NCBI GenBank assembly: GCA_021405325.1
Contig: QWII01000113.1
Location: 1 to 49,174 of the forward strand
Source: Caldilinea sp. CFX5
GTDB taxonomy: Bacteria; Chloroflexota; Anaerolineae; Caldilineales; Caldilineaceae
Length of the DNA: 49,174 nucleotides
Direction: 5' to 3'
Shown here: positions 25,787 to 33,748 of the stretch, in pieces
Position numbering within the stretch: the stretch's first letter is position 1
How the letters are laid out: every line of letters begins with the position of its first letter
Notes under the pieces: model-generated
Told to the model about the DNA's origin: nothing
Databases searched by the model: none
What the model saw: the letters and a program-made list of their open reading frames with translations, nothing else
Program-made: the position numbers and the translations under genes

Positions 25787-25841
25787 CGAATCTTTCCTCC
25801 TCACCTGACGACCTGCCTAATGCAAAACGGGTCGCACAGCT

Positions 25842-26168
25842 TCACTCATGGTTCATCCTCTCTTTGAGGATCGCATCGAGCGTATCGAACTGTCGATTCC
25901 AATCCTGCCGCATCCGTTCCAACCATTCGGTGGCCTCGGCCAAGCGATCCTGACGCAGGGTGCAAATGCGGCGTTGACGATCCTTGGTGCGGCTGATCAA
26001 CCCGGCGCGTTCTAACACCTTGAGGTGACGGGTGATCGCTGGTGCGGACAGGGCAAACGGCCGGCTCAACTCCCCGACGGCAAGCGGGCCGGCCTGTAAA
26101 CGTTGCAGAATGGCCCGCCGTGTGGGATCGCCGAGCGCGGTAAAGGTCTGGCTAAGGGTGTCTGGCAT
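25842..26168 (-). CDS. ArsR-family HTH transcriptional regulator
   Basis: The 108-residue winged-helix protein reads TFTALGDPTRRAILQRLQAGP, VGELSRPFALSAPAITRHLKVLERAGLI and a basic wing KDRQRRICTLR. It lacks the metal-site ELCVCDL motif, so it belongs to the metal-free ArsR/SdpR-like branch often paired with SRPBCC or DUF1801 genes. Upstream are the YHS and DUF1801 genes on the same strand. It probably represses its own operon through the site at 27022. Confidence 0.88.
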   Translation of the reverse strand: MPDTLSQTFTALGDPTRRAILQRLQAGPLAVGELSRPFALSAPAITRHLKVLERAGLISRTKDRQRRICTLRQDRLAEATEWLERMRQDWNRQFDTLDAILKERMNHE

Positions 26169-26194
26169 AATTGGCACGGTTCATCGGCAAAAAC

Positions 26195-26602
26195 TTACCC
26201 AGCGAACTGCTCCCAAACCGTGTCGGCCTTCTTGGCCAGCCGGAAGAGCTTGAACATCAGGTGGGCGAATGGATTCTGATTCAAATAGAGCTTGCCCTCG
26301 CGTATCGTCCACCACCGTGGCGATCCTGGCGGCGCAGGTGGTGCAGATGGATTGGCGCTAAAGCTGACGGCAAAGGCGCAGTAACCGCCAGATTGGGGCG
26401 CATAGGTTTCTGGGGCGGCCAGGAACGTTTCCCGATGGGATTCGTTGGCAAAGCGCCAGATCGCGCCGCTCCAGTTTGTTGCTAACTCCGGCTTGCCGCG
26501 CATAGCCTTGCCCTGCGTGAAGTAGGCCACCGGGTCGTATCCCTGGATCGCAACCCCCTCGGCATTCAACGGGTAGGATCCCTTCTGCCAACGTGGTTTC
26601 AT
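26195..26602 (-). CDS. YHS-domain protein
   Basis: The 135-residue protein has VAIQGYDPVAYFTQGKAMRG, then IWRFANESHRETFLAAPETY and GGYCAFAVS, the YHS pattern known in stand-alone proteins and metal ATPases. The Cys of GYCA and nearby His could bind metal. The C-terminal part has WTIREGKLYLNQNPFAH, the usual second half. GGGAG precedes the ATG at 26602 by 6 nt. It lies between the DUF1801 and ArsR genes. Confidence 0.85.
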   Translation of the reverse strand: MKPRWQKGSYPLNAEGVAIQGYDPVAYFTQGKAMRGKPELATNWSGAIWRFANESHRETFLAAPETYAPQSGGYCAFAVSFSANPSAPPAPPGSPRWWTIREGKLYLNQNPFAHLMFKLFRLAKKADTVWEQFAG

Positions 26603-26619
26603 CGCATGCTCCCTGTGAA

Positions 26620-26982
26620 CTATTTCGCATCCTGTTGGTTGCACCAGGCCACCACGATGGCGGCTAGCTCATCCTTCTTGGCCGCCAGATCCGCAAAATC
26701 GACAAATTTCATCACAGCCGAAACGTCCCCTTTTCCTTCCAAGCTGGGAAAATTGCCGGGAATCGACTGGCCGGTATGAAACATGAGGCTGGCGTGTTTC
26801 TTGGACTTTGAGAAAAAACTGGCGAGATTGCCCCGGTATTCAAAGGTCGGCGCTTTCCACTTGATCGACTCTTTGATGCGTGGGTCGGCCGCGAGAATCG
26901 TTGCGCGCACGGCCTGAACCAGCTCTTTCATCGGGTTGTCATAGTGCGTGAACCACTCATCGACGACGCTGTTCCGATTCAT
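26620..26982 (-). CDS. DUF1801-domain protein
   Basis: The 120-residue protein shows the DUF1801 pattern: VRATILAADPRIKESIKWKAPTF, then FFSKSKKHASLMFH and a GKGDVSAVMKF region. The fold is related to frataxin-like YdhG proteins. No catalytic function is established. First gene of the operon after the promoter at 27042. GGGAG lies 9 nt before the ATG. Confidence 0.85.
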   Translation of the reverse strand: MNRNSVVDEWFTHYDNPMKELVQAVRATILAADPRIKESIKWKAPTFEYRGNLASFFSKSKKHASLMFHTGQSIPGNFPSLEGKGDVSAVMKFVDFADLAAKKDELAAIVVAWCNQQDAK

Positions 26983-27021
26983 AGGGCTGATCTCCCTTCT
27001 GAAGCATAATTAGTAGCTCTG

Positions 27022-27071
27022 TTAATTAACATGTTGGTTAAACAATAGCAGCCGATGGGTCATTTTGTCAA
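27022..27071 (-). promoter_or_regulatory. sigma70-type promoter with ArsR-type operator
   Basis: On the minus strand TTGACA (27071-27066) and TATTGT (27047-27042) are 18 nt apart. Directly downstream, 27041-27022 holds the imperfect palindrome TTAAccAACATGTTaaTTAA (16 of 20 symmetric). It would cover the start of transcription of the DUF1801-YHS-ArsR-NMO run, fitting autorepression by the ArsR protein. Confidence 0.65.
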
Positions 27072-27150
27072 ATAAGGTTGCTCACCTTTGGATCTCATGC
27101 TGTAATACCAGCGGACAGCAGCCACAAATCATTGGTTGAGGATCGACTGG

Positions 27151-27834
27151 TTAGCTAGAAAGCACGCGCATATCAGGTTCTTCGGTACAAGCCATATGAA
27201 CCCAGATATAGGCATGTTGGAAGAGCGCGCTGGCTAAGGCGGCGCGGGAGTGGGTCAACAAGGCGATGGACCAGAAGAGCAAAAAGGCAAAGGCATACAT
27301 GGCATTGGCATTGTAGCGGAAGGCCCCTTCTTTGACCAACGGCAACTCACGGTAGGCTTGCCGAAAATGGTCGCCACCGAGAGCGCGCGCGATCCCAAAA
27401 TAGCGCGCAACCGACCAACCCGTGTAGAGCGCCGGGAGAAGCAGAACGAGACCGAGTAAGGTTTGCAAACCCTGGAAAGACGCCAGTGATCCCGCGTCTG
27501 CGAGACCAAGACCGAGCGACAGCAGGGGCCGCAGTAAGAACAATGGGAAGAAGATGACGCCCCATACCACCATGTCATAGGTGCCAAAGAGCCTTGAAAA
27601 CAAGGAGAAAACAAGTTGCGTGCGGAACACAAACCATCCGACCACTTGATGAACGATCACCACGATAAGAAGCGCATAAAACCATTGGTCATCGGCAATT
27701 CCCAGCCAGATCGTGCCATCCAAAGCTGGTTGAGCGAGATAGATGGCTCCGGGCACAAGACAGGCGAGTAGCAAAAGATGTTGCAACTGGCCTGCAAACA
27801 GAAACGTTGCAGGAAGTTTGCCTTGCTTTTTCAT
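27151..27834 (-). CDS. integral membrane methyltransferase-like protein (ICMT/PEMT type)
   Basis: The 227-residue protein has about five to six hydrophobic helices. The C-terminal half has LPLVKEGAFRYNANAMYAFA, then ALFQHAYIWVHMACTEEPDM. This corresponds to the PxxxxRYxxNxxY...H...EEPxL pattern of isoprenylcysteine carboxyl methyltransferase and phospholipid N-methyltransferase relatives, where it binds S-adenosylmethionine. The substrate is unknown. Its ATG overlaps the TetR stop codon by 4 nt (ATGA), so the two are translated together. Confidence 0.72.
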   Translation of the reverse strand: MKKQGKLPATFLFAGQLQHLLLLACLVPGAIYLAQPALDGTIWLGIADDQWFYALLIVVIVHQVVGWFVFRTQLVFSLFSRLFGTYDMVVWGVIFFPLFLLRPLLSLGLGLADAGSLASFQGLQTLLGLVLLLPALYTGWSVARYFGIARALGGDHFRQAYRELPLVKEGAFRYNANAMYAFAFLLFWSIALLTHSRAALASALFQHAYIWVHMACTEEPDMRVLSS

Positions 27835-28484
27835 ACCGTGCGCTCCTTTGGTTGGCTCTGTACACCGCTGGCGCCGTAGAGCCAGGTGTCGAGTAATTCA
27901 GAAATAAACGAATCGGCTTGCCTTGTCCACTGCGCGTCGTCCAACTGGCGGTGCATGATAAAAAACAGAAGCAGCGCGGCAAAAAAATTGGCGGCCGCCG
28001 TGCGGAAAGGCAGGTCGGGGCGAATCTCACCGGTTTGGGCGCGTGCTTGCAGGATGTGCGCTAACGCAGTTACAGCCTCTTCAATTGAATCCTGTAACGT
28101 CGTTCGCAGCTCTGGGTTGATCTGGCTTTCACTAAGCAACATTGACATGAAATCCATTTCGGTGCGGGTAACTTCCATCCATGCCAAGGCGATCTGCTCC
28201 AAAACTGTTGCGACGGGAAGTTCATCACTCTTGCTAAAGATGGTGTGAAATGCCTGCGCTAGTGGATCCCGGTCTTTGGCAATGGCTTGTAAGAGGCTTA
28301 CTTTGGTTGGGAAATAGCGAAAGATCAACCCTTCGGTGATCCCAGCCGCCTGGGCGATCTGTTTGGTCGTGGTCGCAGAGTAACCTTGCTGACCAAAGAG
28401 TTTCAATGCTGTGCTTAGAATTTGTTCGCGCCGTTCAAGCGCTTGTTGCTGACGTGCTGTGCGTTTTGGTAAAGGGACATCCAT
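27831..28484 (-). CDS. TetR-family transcriptional regulator
   Basis: The 217-residue protein begins with a TetR DNA-binding domain at residues 15-60 (REQILSTALKLFGQQGYSATT, TKQIAQAAGITEGLIFRYF, KVSLLQAI). An all-helical ligand domain follows. GGGAG lies before the ATG at 28484. The overlap with the membrane methyltransferase gene and the operator on its own promoter indicate an autoregulated two-gene unit. The ligand is unknown; a hydrophobic compound modified by the partner enzyme is possible. Confidence 0.92.
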   Translation of the reverse strand: MDVPLPKRTARQQQALERREQILSTALKLFGQQGYSATTTKQIAQAAGITEGLIFRYFPTKVSLLQAIAKDRDPLAQAFHTIFSKSDELPVATVLEQIALAWMEVTRTEMDFMSMLLSESQINPELRTTLQDSIEEAVTALAHILQARAQTGEIRPDLPFRTAAANFFAALLLFFIMHRQLDDAQWTRQADSFISELLDTWLYGASGVQSQPKERTV

Positions 28485-28502
28485 AGTTGCTCCCTCTCTC
28501 TT

Positions 28503-28552
28503 ATTGAGTAAGTGCTTACTCAATGATACCGCATTGAATAGCCATCTGTCAA
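28503..28552 (-). promoter_or_regulatory. TetR promoter and operator
   Basis: Minus strand: TTGACA (28552-28547), 18-nt spacer, TATCAT (28528-28523). The operator ATTGAGTAAG-TG-CTTACTCAAT (28503-28524 on the plus strand) has perfect 10-nt arms and overlaps the last two bases of the -10, covering the start site. It ends 18 nt before the TetR ATG. This is the classic layout for TetR autorepression. Confidence 0.85.
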
Positions 28553-28575
28553 GCATAGTTTTTTGCAAATGAAAT

Positions 28576-28630
28576 TTGTCAATTTGACAAGCTAATAAAT
28601 AGATGTTATTATTCAACCATTTGGTTGAAT
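28576..28630. promoter_or_regulatory. two further palindromes upstream of the TetR promoter
   Basis: TTGTCAA-T-TTGACAA (28576-28590) and ATTCAACCA-TT-TGGTTGAAT (28611-28630) are perfect inverted repeats 24-60 nt upstream of the -35. They differ from the TetR operator, so a second regulator may bind. No protein can be named. Confidence 0.45.
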
Positions 28631-28765
28631 ATCACTGTGAATCAATGATAGAGTAGATTGCAAACACACTGATTCGACTGGACGTGACTGTCATCTTTCA
28701 TCTGAGGTGATTATGGTTCTCGCACAAGCGATCTTCTATAGCTGTTCAGAAAAAGAGCCGTGCCA

Positions 28766-28798
28766 AGAAACCAGGTTTCTGCCAGAAACCTGGTTTCT
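28766..28798. repeat. dispersed hairpin family D, copy 1
   Basis: AGAAACCAGGTTTCT (28766-28780) pairs perfectly with AGAAACCTGGTTTCT (28784-28798) around GCC. Each arm is itself nearly symmetric. Copy 2 is at 30529. Confidence 0.85.
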
Positions 28799-28911
28799 CT
28801 ACCCCGAATGATTAGCTGAACATCTATAGCTTCACACCGGCAAGCAACTGTTTTAGAAAGTGTTGATCGAGTTGATTCGGTACGTTGTCGTTATGCACAA
28901 GGAGGCATATC

Positions 28912-29619
28912 ATGCAAAAGCATACGGTTGTTTCTCATGACGAATGGCTGGCGGCGCGCAAGGCGTATCTGGCTAAAGAGAAAGAGTTTACCCGTTTGCG
29001 CGACGAGTTGAGCGCCGAACGCCGCGCGCTGCCCTGGGAACGGGTTGAAAAAGCCTATCGCTTTGATGGCCCCAACGGTCAGCAGAGCCTGGCCGATCTT
29101 TTTGCCGGTAAGCGCCAATTGATCGTCTATCACTTTATGTATGGGCCGGATTGGGGAGAGGGCTGCCCCAGTTGCTCCTTCTGGGCGGATAATTTTAATG
29201 GCATCGGCGTGCATTTGGCCCACCGGGATACGGCGCTGGTTGCCATCTCACGCGCCCCGCTCGAACAGTTGCAAGCTTACCGCCAACGCATGGGGTGGAG
29301 CTTTCCGTGGTATTCCTCGCTGAATAGCGACTTCAATTTCGACTATCAAGTTTCTTTCTCCCCAGACCCGGCCAAACAGGGCGACTATATTTACAACTAC
29401 CGCAAAGGCGACTTTGGCGGTGAGGAATCACCCGGCATCAGCGTCTTCTATCGCGACGACGACGGCACAATTTATCACACCTATTCGGCCTATGCACGCG
29501 GCCTGGATATGCTCAACGGGGCCTATCACTTCCTCGATCTAACGCCCAAGGGGCGCGATGAGGCTGGGTTGCCCTGGCCGATGGCCTGGTTGCGGCGGCA
29601 CGATCAGTACGAAAACTGA
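28912..29619 (+). CDS. DUF899 thioredoxin-like protein
   Basis: The 235-residue protein matches the DUF899 family: VVSHDEWLAARKAYLAKEKEFTRLRDELS at the start, LIVYHFMYGPDWGEGCPSCSFW with a CPSC thioredoxin-like pair, and SRAPLEQLQAYRQRMGWSF. FPWYSSLNSDFNFDY and ISVFYRDDDGTIYHTYS follow. The family has a thioredoxin-like fold with no firmly known reaction. AAGGAGG lies 6 nt before the ATG at 28912. A terminator-like hairpin follows at 29644. Confidence 0.9.
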   Translation: MQKHTVVSHDEWLAARKAYLAKEKEFTRLRDELSAERRALPWERVEKAYRFDGPNGQQSLADLFAGKRQLIVYHFMYGPDWGEGCPSCSFWADNFNGIGVHLAHRDTALVAISRAPLEQLQAYRQRMGWSFPWYSSLNSDFNFDYQVSFSPDPAKQGDYIYNYRKGDFGGEESPGISVFYRDDDGTIYHTYSAYARGLDMLNGAYHFLDLTPKGRDEAGLPWPMAWLRRHDQYEN

Positions 29620-29643
29620 TCATCGCTAGCTTGCACCTTGGTA

Positions 29644-29698
29644 GCGCAAAGGCGTAAAATAGGAGAAAACCGTATTCTCTTTACACCTTTGCGCTTTT
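29644..29698 (+). terminator. terminator after the DUF899 gene
   Basis: GCGCAAAGGCGTAAA (29644-29658) pairs with TTTACACCTTTGCGC (29680-29694), with one wobble and an inner GAGAA/TTCTC helix. TTTT follows. It lies 25 nt after the stop. Confidence 0.65.
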
Positions 29699-29711
29699 AC
29701 GATTCCTGTGT

Positions 29712-30077
29712 ATGGTTGAATTTACTTCTGATCCGTTGACGATTACCTTCCACGCGCTTGCCAATCCCATTCGGCGGGAGATTGTGGCGTTGTTGACCCG
29801 TGTCGAAAAAACGACCGTCTTAGAGATCGCCGCACACTTTGAGATTTCGCTCAATGGCATCTCCAAGCATCTCAAGGTTCTGGAGGGGGCAGGCATTATG
29901 AAACGCGAAATCAGCGGACGCACCCACTATTGTTCGTTGCAAACCGCGCCGCTCGATGAAGCCGAAGCCTGGATCGCCCATTCTCGCCAATTCTGGCAAG
30001 AGCGGTTGGATGGCTTGGAACGCTTTCTGGAACAGCAGAAACAACAGGGGCAACCCCAGGACGAGGAGCCATCATGA
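29712..30077 (+). CDS. ArsR-family HTH regulator
   Basis: The 121-residue winged-helix protein reads FHALANPIRREIVALLTRVEK, then AHFEISLNGISKHLKVLEGAGI and the wing REISGRTHYCSLQ. An SdpR-like C-terminal helix (WIAHSRQFWQERLDGLERFL) follows. It overlaps the next gene by 4 nt (ATGA). ArsR-AHSA1 pairs are common, and the regulator probably controls the pair. Confidence 0.9.
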   Translation: MVEFTSDPLTITFHALANPIRREIVALLTRVEKTTVLEIAAHFEISLNGISKHLKVLEGAGIMKREISGRTHYCSLQTAPLDEAEAWIAHSRQFWQERLDGLERFLEQQKQQGQPQDEEPS

Positions 30078-30517
30078 GCACAAGCCAACCCAATCGCCCG
30101 CTGCGCCTCACCCTCTCGAAACGGTATAAGGCGGCGCCACACGAACTCTTTGCCGCCTGGACCGACCCTGAAAGTTTGCGCCAATGGATGTGTCCGGTGG
30201 GCGGGCAGGTCTCCTTTGTCGCCGCCGATGTGCGGGTGGGCGGCAGCTACCGGATCGATATGCAGTTTGGCGATGTTGTCTATACCCACACGGGCGTCTA
30301 CCGCGAGATCCGACCGCCGGAAAAGCTGGTCTTCACCTGGGTCTCCAAGAATACGCAACAGCAGGAAACGCTGGTGACGGTCGAACTCTTTGCTCGTGGC
30401 GAACAGACCGAACTGGTGTTGACCCACGAACGCCTCCCCAATGCCGAATCGGCGCAAAATCACGAGCAAGGTTGGCAGAGCGTGTTGTCGCGATTGGAGC
30501 AAGTGTTGGCGTCGTAG
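30074..30517 (+). CDS. AHSA1/START-type SRPBCC protein
   Basis: The 147-residue protein has the Aha1/CalC-like pattern: SKRYKAAPHELFAAWTDPESLRQWM, DVRVGGSYRIDMQFGD, GVYREIRPPEKLVFTW and a final HEQGWQSVLSRLEQVL. SRPBCC proteins have a deep hydrophobic pocket. The ligand is unknown. Translationally coupled to the ArsR gene. Confidence 0.9.
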   Translation: MSTSQPNRPLRLTLSKRYKAAPHELFAAWTDPESLRQWMCPVGGQVSFVAADVRVGGSYRIDMQFGDVVYTHTGVYREIRPPEKLVFTWVSKNTQQQETLVTVELFARGEQTELVLTHERLPNAESAQNHEQGWQSVLSRLEQVLAS

Positions 30518-30528
30518 CGTGATTGCTA

Positions 30529-30561
30529 AGAAACCAGGGTTTTGGCAAAACCCTGGTTTCT
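30529..30561. repeat. dispersed hairpin family D, copy 2
   Basis: AGAAACCAGGGTTTT (30529-30543) pairs perfectly with AAAACCCTGGTTTCT (30547-30561) around GGC. Compared with copy 1 the inner arm changed on both sides, so pairing is kept. It lies between two SRPBCC genes. Confidence 0.85.
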
Positions 30562-30594
30562 AGACACGCCGCAGAACATGCAATGAGGTGGATG

Positions 30595-31065
30595 ATGGAC
30601 GTTGATGTCTTGACCGAAATTGTGATCAATTGTCCGGTTGCGCAAGTGGCCGCCTATGCCGGCGATCCGGGTAATGCCCCGACGTGGTATGTCAATATCA
30701 AGTCAGTCGAATGGCAGACGCCACCACCGATCCGGGTCGGGTCGCAGATTGCCTTTGTGGCCCACTTTCTGGGGCGGCGTCTGGCCTACACCTATGAGAT
30801 CATCGAACTGCTGCCCGACCAGCGGTTGGTGATGCGCACCGCCGACGGGCCATTTGTCATGGAGACCACCTATACGTGGGAGTCAATCGCCGACCACAGC
30901 ACGCGTATGACCCTGCGCAACCGTGGAACCCCCACCGGCTTCTCTACAATCGTTGCGCCGTTTATGGCCCGTGCCATGCGCAATGCCAATCGCAAAGACC
31001 TGCTCATGCTCAAACAACGGCTAGAGCAACAACCCGTTGCGTCCAGCTCTTCGGCTGCTGCTTGA
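30595..31065 (+). CDS. SRPBCC (polyketide cyclase-like) protein
   Basis: The product of about 156 residues reads [21 protein letters not shown], then [35 protein letters not shown] and a C-terminal amphipathic helix. This is the SRPBCC/polyketide-cyclase-like layout. Three in-frame ATGs (30583, 30592, 30595) fit GAGGTGG differently; 30595 was chosen. An open frame further upstream reads through hairpin D2 and was rejected. The ligand is unknown. Confidence 0.8.
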   Translation: MDVDVLTEIVINCPVAQVAAYAGDPGNAPTWYVNIKSVEWQTPPPIRVGSQIAFVAHFLGRRLAYTYEIIELLPDQRLVMRTADGPFVMETTYTWESIADHSTRMTLRNRGTPTGFSTIVAPFMARAMRNANRKDLLMLKQRLEQQPVASSSSAAA

Positions 31066-31100
31066 AGCAGTGATTGATTAGCAGGCAGGGCTACGCCCTT

Positions 31101-31589
31101 TTATTGAAGGCTCTGCTTCATCAACTCGAAAAAACGCCCGCGGTCGATTTCCAAAAGCTGCTTATATTTTTGCGGCAAGCCGGGGTCTAACCGGGTAGCC
31201 AGGGCGACATTGGTCAGTGGGCCGATGGCGACGAGGGTCAACTCTCCTGGTGACGCATTGGCCAGGCGGATGAGGGCGTGAACGGCATGTTCGGCTGCCG
31301 GTTGCCGTGCCGAAGGGGCATAGCCGCTATCGCCCAGCCCATCCACGCCGTGGGAGATGGCCCGGCGCGGCGTCGGGATGACCAGCGCGTCTGCGCAGCC
31401 GGGAAAGACAGGAATCGCCTGGCCGATCCCATCCAGCACAATCAAGGCGTTGCGTGTCGCCAGTTCCAAAGCGACGTTGCCGGCCACCGTGGTGAGCGCT
31501 TCGACCTGCGCCTTGGGATAAGTACAAGCCATCAGCAAGGCATGGGCGTCATCGACGCCGGGATCGGTATCAATGATTATCCGGTTCAT
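31101..31589 (-). pseudogene. 3'-truncated inosine-uridine-type nucleoside hydrolase
   Basis: The 162-residue product has the full Ca2+ and ribose-binding start IIIDTDPGVDDAHALLMA, then VEALTTVAGNVALELATRNA, SHGVDGLGDSGYAP and the middle motif LTLVAIGPLTNVALA. It ends shortly after DPGLPQKYKQLLEIDRGR. Nucleoside hydrolases are about 310 residues. The missing half carries the second Asp and the base-binding His region, so the product is probably inactive. No continuation is found in other frames downstream, where the SRPBCC gene lies. Its ATG is 5 nt after the stop of the monooxygenase gene. Confidence 0.8.
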
Positions 31590-31594
31590 CTCTT

Positions 31595-31939
31595 TTACCC
31601 ATGCCGTTCCCGACTATCGGCGGGCGCTTGTTCGCGGTCAACCATGCCATAGTCACGGATCACGCTGACCACGCGCAGGCGATAATCAGCGAAAATGTAG
31701 CCCCGTCCTTTGGCCTGTGCTATGCGATGTTCGGCAAGCTGTCGCCATTGCGCCACGGCTGCTTCGTCACGCCAGAACGAGAGTGAAAGCAACTTGCCCG
31801 GTTGTGTGAGGCTTTCAAAGCGCTCGACGGAGATAAAGCCATCGATGGCCTCGACCTGGGGCCGGAGCCAGGCGGCAATATCCAAATATTCTTGGCGATG
31901 TTCAGGATGAGGAATGACCTCGAAGATGATTGCGATCAT
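31595..31939 (-). CDS. antibiotic biosynthesis monooxygenase (ABM) domain protein
   Basis: The 114-residue protein has an ABM-type ferredoxin-like fold: MIAIIFEVIPHPEHRQEYLD, IDGFISVERFESLTQPGKLLSLSFW and EAAVAQWRQLAEHRIAQAKG. The His in AEH is the usual conserved residue of this family. Such dimeric proteins oxidise quinone-like or aromatic compounds or degrade heme; the substrate is unknown. It is upstream of and coupled to the broken nucleoside hydrolase gene. Confidence 0.87.
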   Translation of the reverse strand: MIAIIFEVIPHPEHRQEYLDIAAWLRPQVEAIDGFISVERFESLTQPGKLLSLSFWRDEAAVAQWRQLAEHRIAQAKGRGYIFADYRLRVVSVIRDYGMVDREQAPADSRERHG

Positions 31940-31978
31940 GGTAGCGAAACCCTGCTGCTAAGTAAAGATGGCTAAGAT

Positions 31979-33580
31979 TTAGGTGGGTTGCGTATCGGCT
32001 GTTTCGCCGATAACTTTTCCCAACCGCACCAGGTAAACATAAATGGTCATGCCATTGGGGCGTTCCAACACAAACTCCAATTGATCTTGGGTAAAGTCGC
32101 CATAGACATTGGGGCGGGCATGAAAGACGACAAAGTAGCCGGTCGCTAGCCCCTCTTTCGCCAGATAATCTTCCAGTTGAGCCAGCCCTCGTTCATATTG
32201 CACCTGTCCACGCCAGATTTTGGTTTCAATGATATAGCGCTGCTTGCCATAGACCACAATTAGATCAAGCAAGCCATCGCCGGAGGGCGCTTCAGTAAAG
32301 GTGACGCCGCCGGTCTGCTGGACAATGGCCTCCAGATAGGCCATGAGCAAATATTGTCCGGTCGCTTCTTGGGGCATGGGGCTGACCTTGAAGGCTTCGC
32401 GCCCGCGCCGTTCAATGAACTCACGGAAGCGATGCAAAATGACATTCATCTGCAACGCATCACCCGTTGCATAGGCGCGGAAGTCATGACCATTGACCAG
32501 GATGTCCCGTTGGTAGAGCAATTGGCGCGGGCGAAAATAGGCCGTCAAAACCTGGCGGTAGATCGGATTGGCAATCTGGCAGTTATTGACGGCGCTGCTG
32601 TTGATCACCCCTTCGGTGTAAAGCTCCTGCACCAGCGGATCATTCAAATTAAAGGGATAAGGTTTGCCAAAGAGAATGTCCAGCACAAACTCAGATTGCT
32701 CACGGGCATGGCGCGCCAGCGTTTCAAAATTGTAGTTGCTCTCGCGCACCAACTGCTGTTGCGCACGATCCAGATCCGCAATCGTAATGGGTTGTGTCCG
32801 ATCCATCGCTACTTCTGTTGTCAAAATCGCCGCGAGCCGATTAACCAAAAAGGGATGCCCGCCCGTCTGCTGGTGAATCTTCGCCATCACACCCGGTGCA
32901 AAGGGCTGATTGCTTTCAGCACTATATTGGGTCAACAATTGCTCTACCTGAGCCTCTGTAAACGCGGCGAGCCGCACCTGTCGTGCGATATTGAAAGGCG
33001 AACTGCGCCCCAGGTTTAAGCGTGCAATGTTTTGTAACCCGATGAGAACGACGCTATGTAAGCTGCGGGGTGGTTCAACCGCTAAATAAAATTCGCGCCA
33101 GGTTTGGAGCAATGAAGAAATCGCAGCTTGGGGCGTAGCGTCGAACTCGTCAATTAATAGAACGACGCGTAGAGTCGGCGCCATTGTTTGCAAAGTTATA
33201 AAGAAATCCCAGAATTGTTTATACCCATTCGGTGGCTTTTCCTCACATAAGGTTTGAATTTGCACAAAGTTTGGATAATCTGCTGGAAGCCTATGCAGCA
33301 GATGCTGAGTAATCCATTCCCCGAACTTACTCAGGAAATCTTCGACTGACCAATTTTCAAACAACTGAAAGCTTAATGGAATCGGCAAATAAGTGGGTGA
33401 TTCCTGCAAGTGATCCCGCAGGTTGCGCATCAAAGTCGTCTTGCCCATCTGCCGTGGGGCAAAGATGGTGAAATAATGTCCCTCTTCAATCTGCATTAGC
33501 AGATTGGCAATCAGGTCGGCACGGGTAACCACATAATGTTTCTGTTCATCAACTGGGCCGAAAGTATTGAAATAACGCAT
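31979..33580 (-). CDS. AAA-like ATPase with C-terminal PD-(D/E)XK-type nuclease domain
   Basis: The 533-residue protein has Walker A APRQMGKTTL near residue 41, Walker B LRVVLLIDEFD near 140 and a winged-helix-like middle (GGHPFLVNRLAAIL). The C-terminal region contains GDGLLDLIVVYGKQRYIIETK, an acidic-strand-ExK arrangement typical of PD-(D/E)XK nucleases. The N-terminal MRYFNTFGPVDEQKHY is typical of the AAA-like (PF14516-type) family. A good promoter stands 40 nt upstream. These proteins are widespread in Cyanobacteria and Chloroflexota, and their role (defence or mobile element) is not settled. Confidence 0.88.
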   Translation of the reverse strand: MRYFNTFGPVDEQKHYVVTRADLIANLLMQIEEGHYFTIFAPRQMGKTTLMRNLRDHLQESPTYLPIPLSFQLFENWSVEDFLSKFGEWITQHLLHRLPADYPNFVQIQTLCEEKPPNGYKQFWDFFITLQTMAPTLRVVLLIDEFDATPQAAISSLLQTWREFYLAVEPPRSLHSVVLIGLQNIARLNLGRSSPFNIARQVRLAAFTEAQVEQLLTQYSAESNQPFAPGVMAKIHQQTGGHPFLVNRLAAILTTEVAMDRTQPITIADLDRAQQQLVRESNYNFETLARHAREQSEFVLDILFGKPYPFNLNDPLVQELYTEGVINSSAVNNCQIANPIYRQVLTAYFRPRQLLYQRDILVNGHDFRAYATGDALQMNVILHRFREFIERRGREAFKVSPMPQEATGQYLLMAYLEAIVQQTGGVTFTEAPSGDGLLDLIVVYGKQRYIIETKIWRGQVQYERGLAQLEDYLAKEGLATGYFVVFHARPNVYGDFTQDQLEFVLERPNGMTIYVYLVRLGKVIGETADTQPT

Positions 33581-33619
33581 ACCATCTCCTGTCGCACCAT
33601 CTCATTTTCTACGCTTGCT

Positions 33620-33648
33620 ATCTTAGGCTACCCGCGACGCTTTGTCAA
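33620..33648 (-). promoter_or_regulatory. sigma70-type promoter of the AAA/PD-(D/E)XK gene
   Basis: Minus strand: TTGACA (33648-33643), 17-nt spacer, TAAGAT (33625-33620). The start ATG at 33580 is about 33 nt beyond the predicted start site. The gap to the divergent gene at 33749 has a weaker plus-strand -10 (TAGAAT near 33696). Confidence 0.7.
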
Positions 33649-33748
33649 TTGTAACACGAGAAGCGCGTTGCGCTTAGCTTCCAGCCTGGGCTATGTTAGA
33701 ATGAGCAAAAGCAGTTTCATGACAAAAAATGATAAGGAGAGAAAAGCT

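Noticed and set aside
33536..33748. A 71-residue N-terminal extension of the RhaEW-like enzyme
   Set aside because: It overlaps the promoter of the divergent gene and lacks a ribosome-binding site. AAGGAG before GTG 33749 is convincing.
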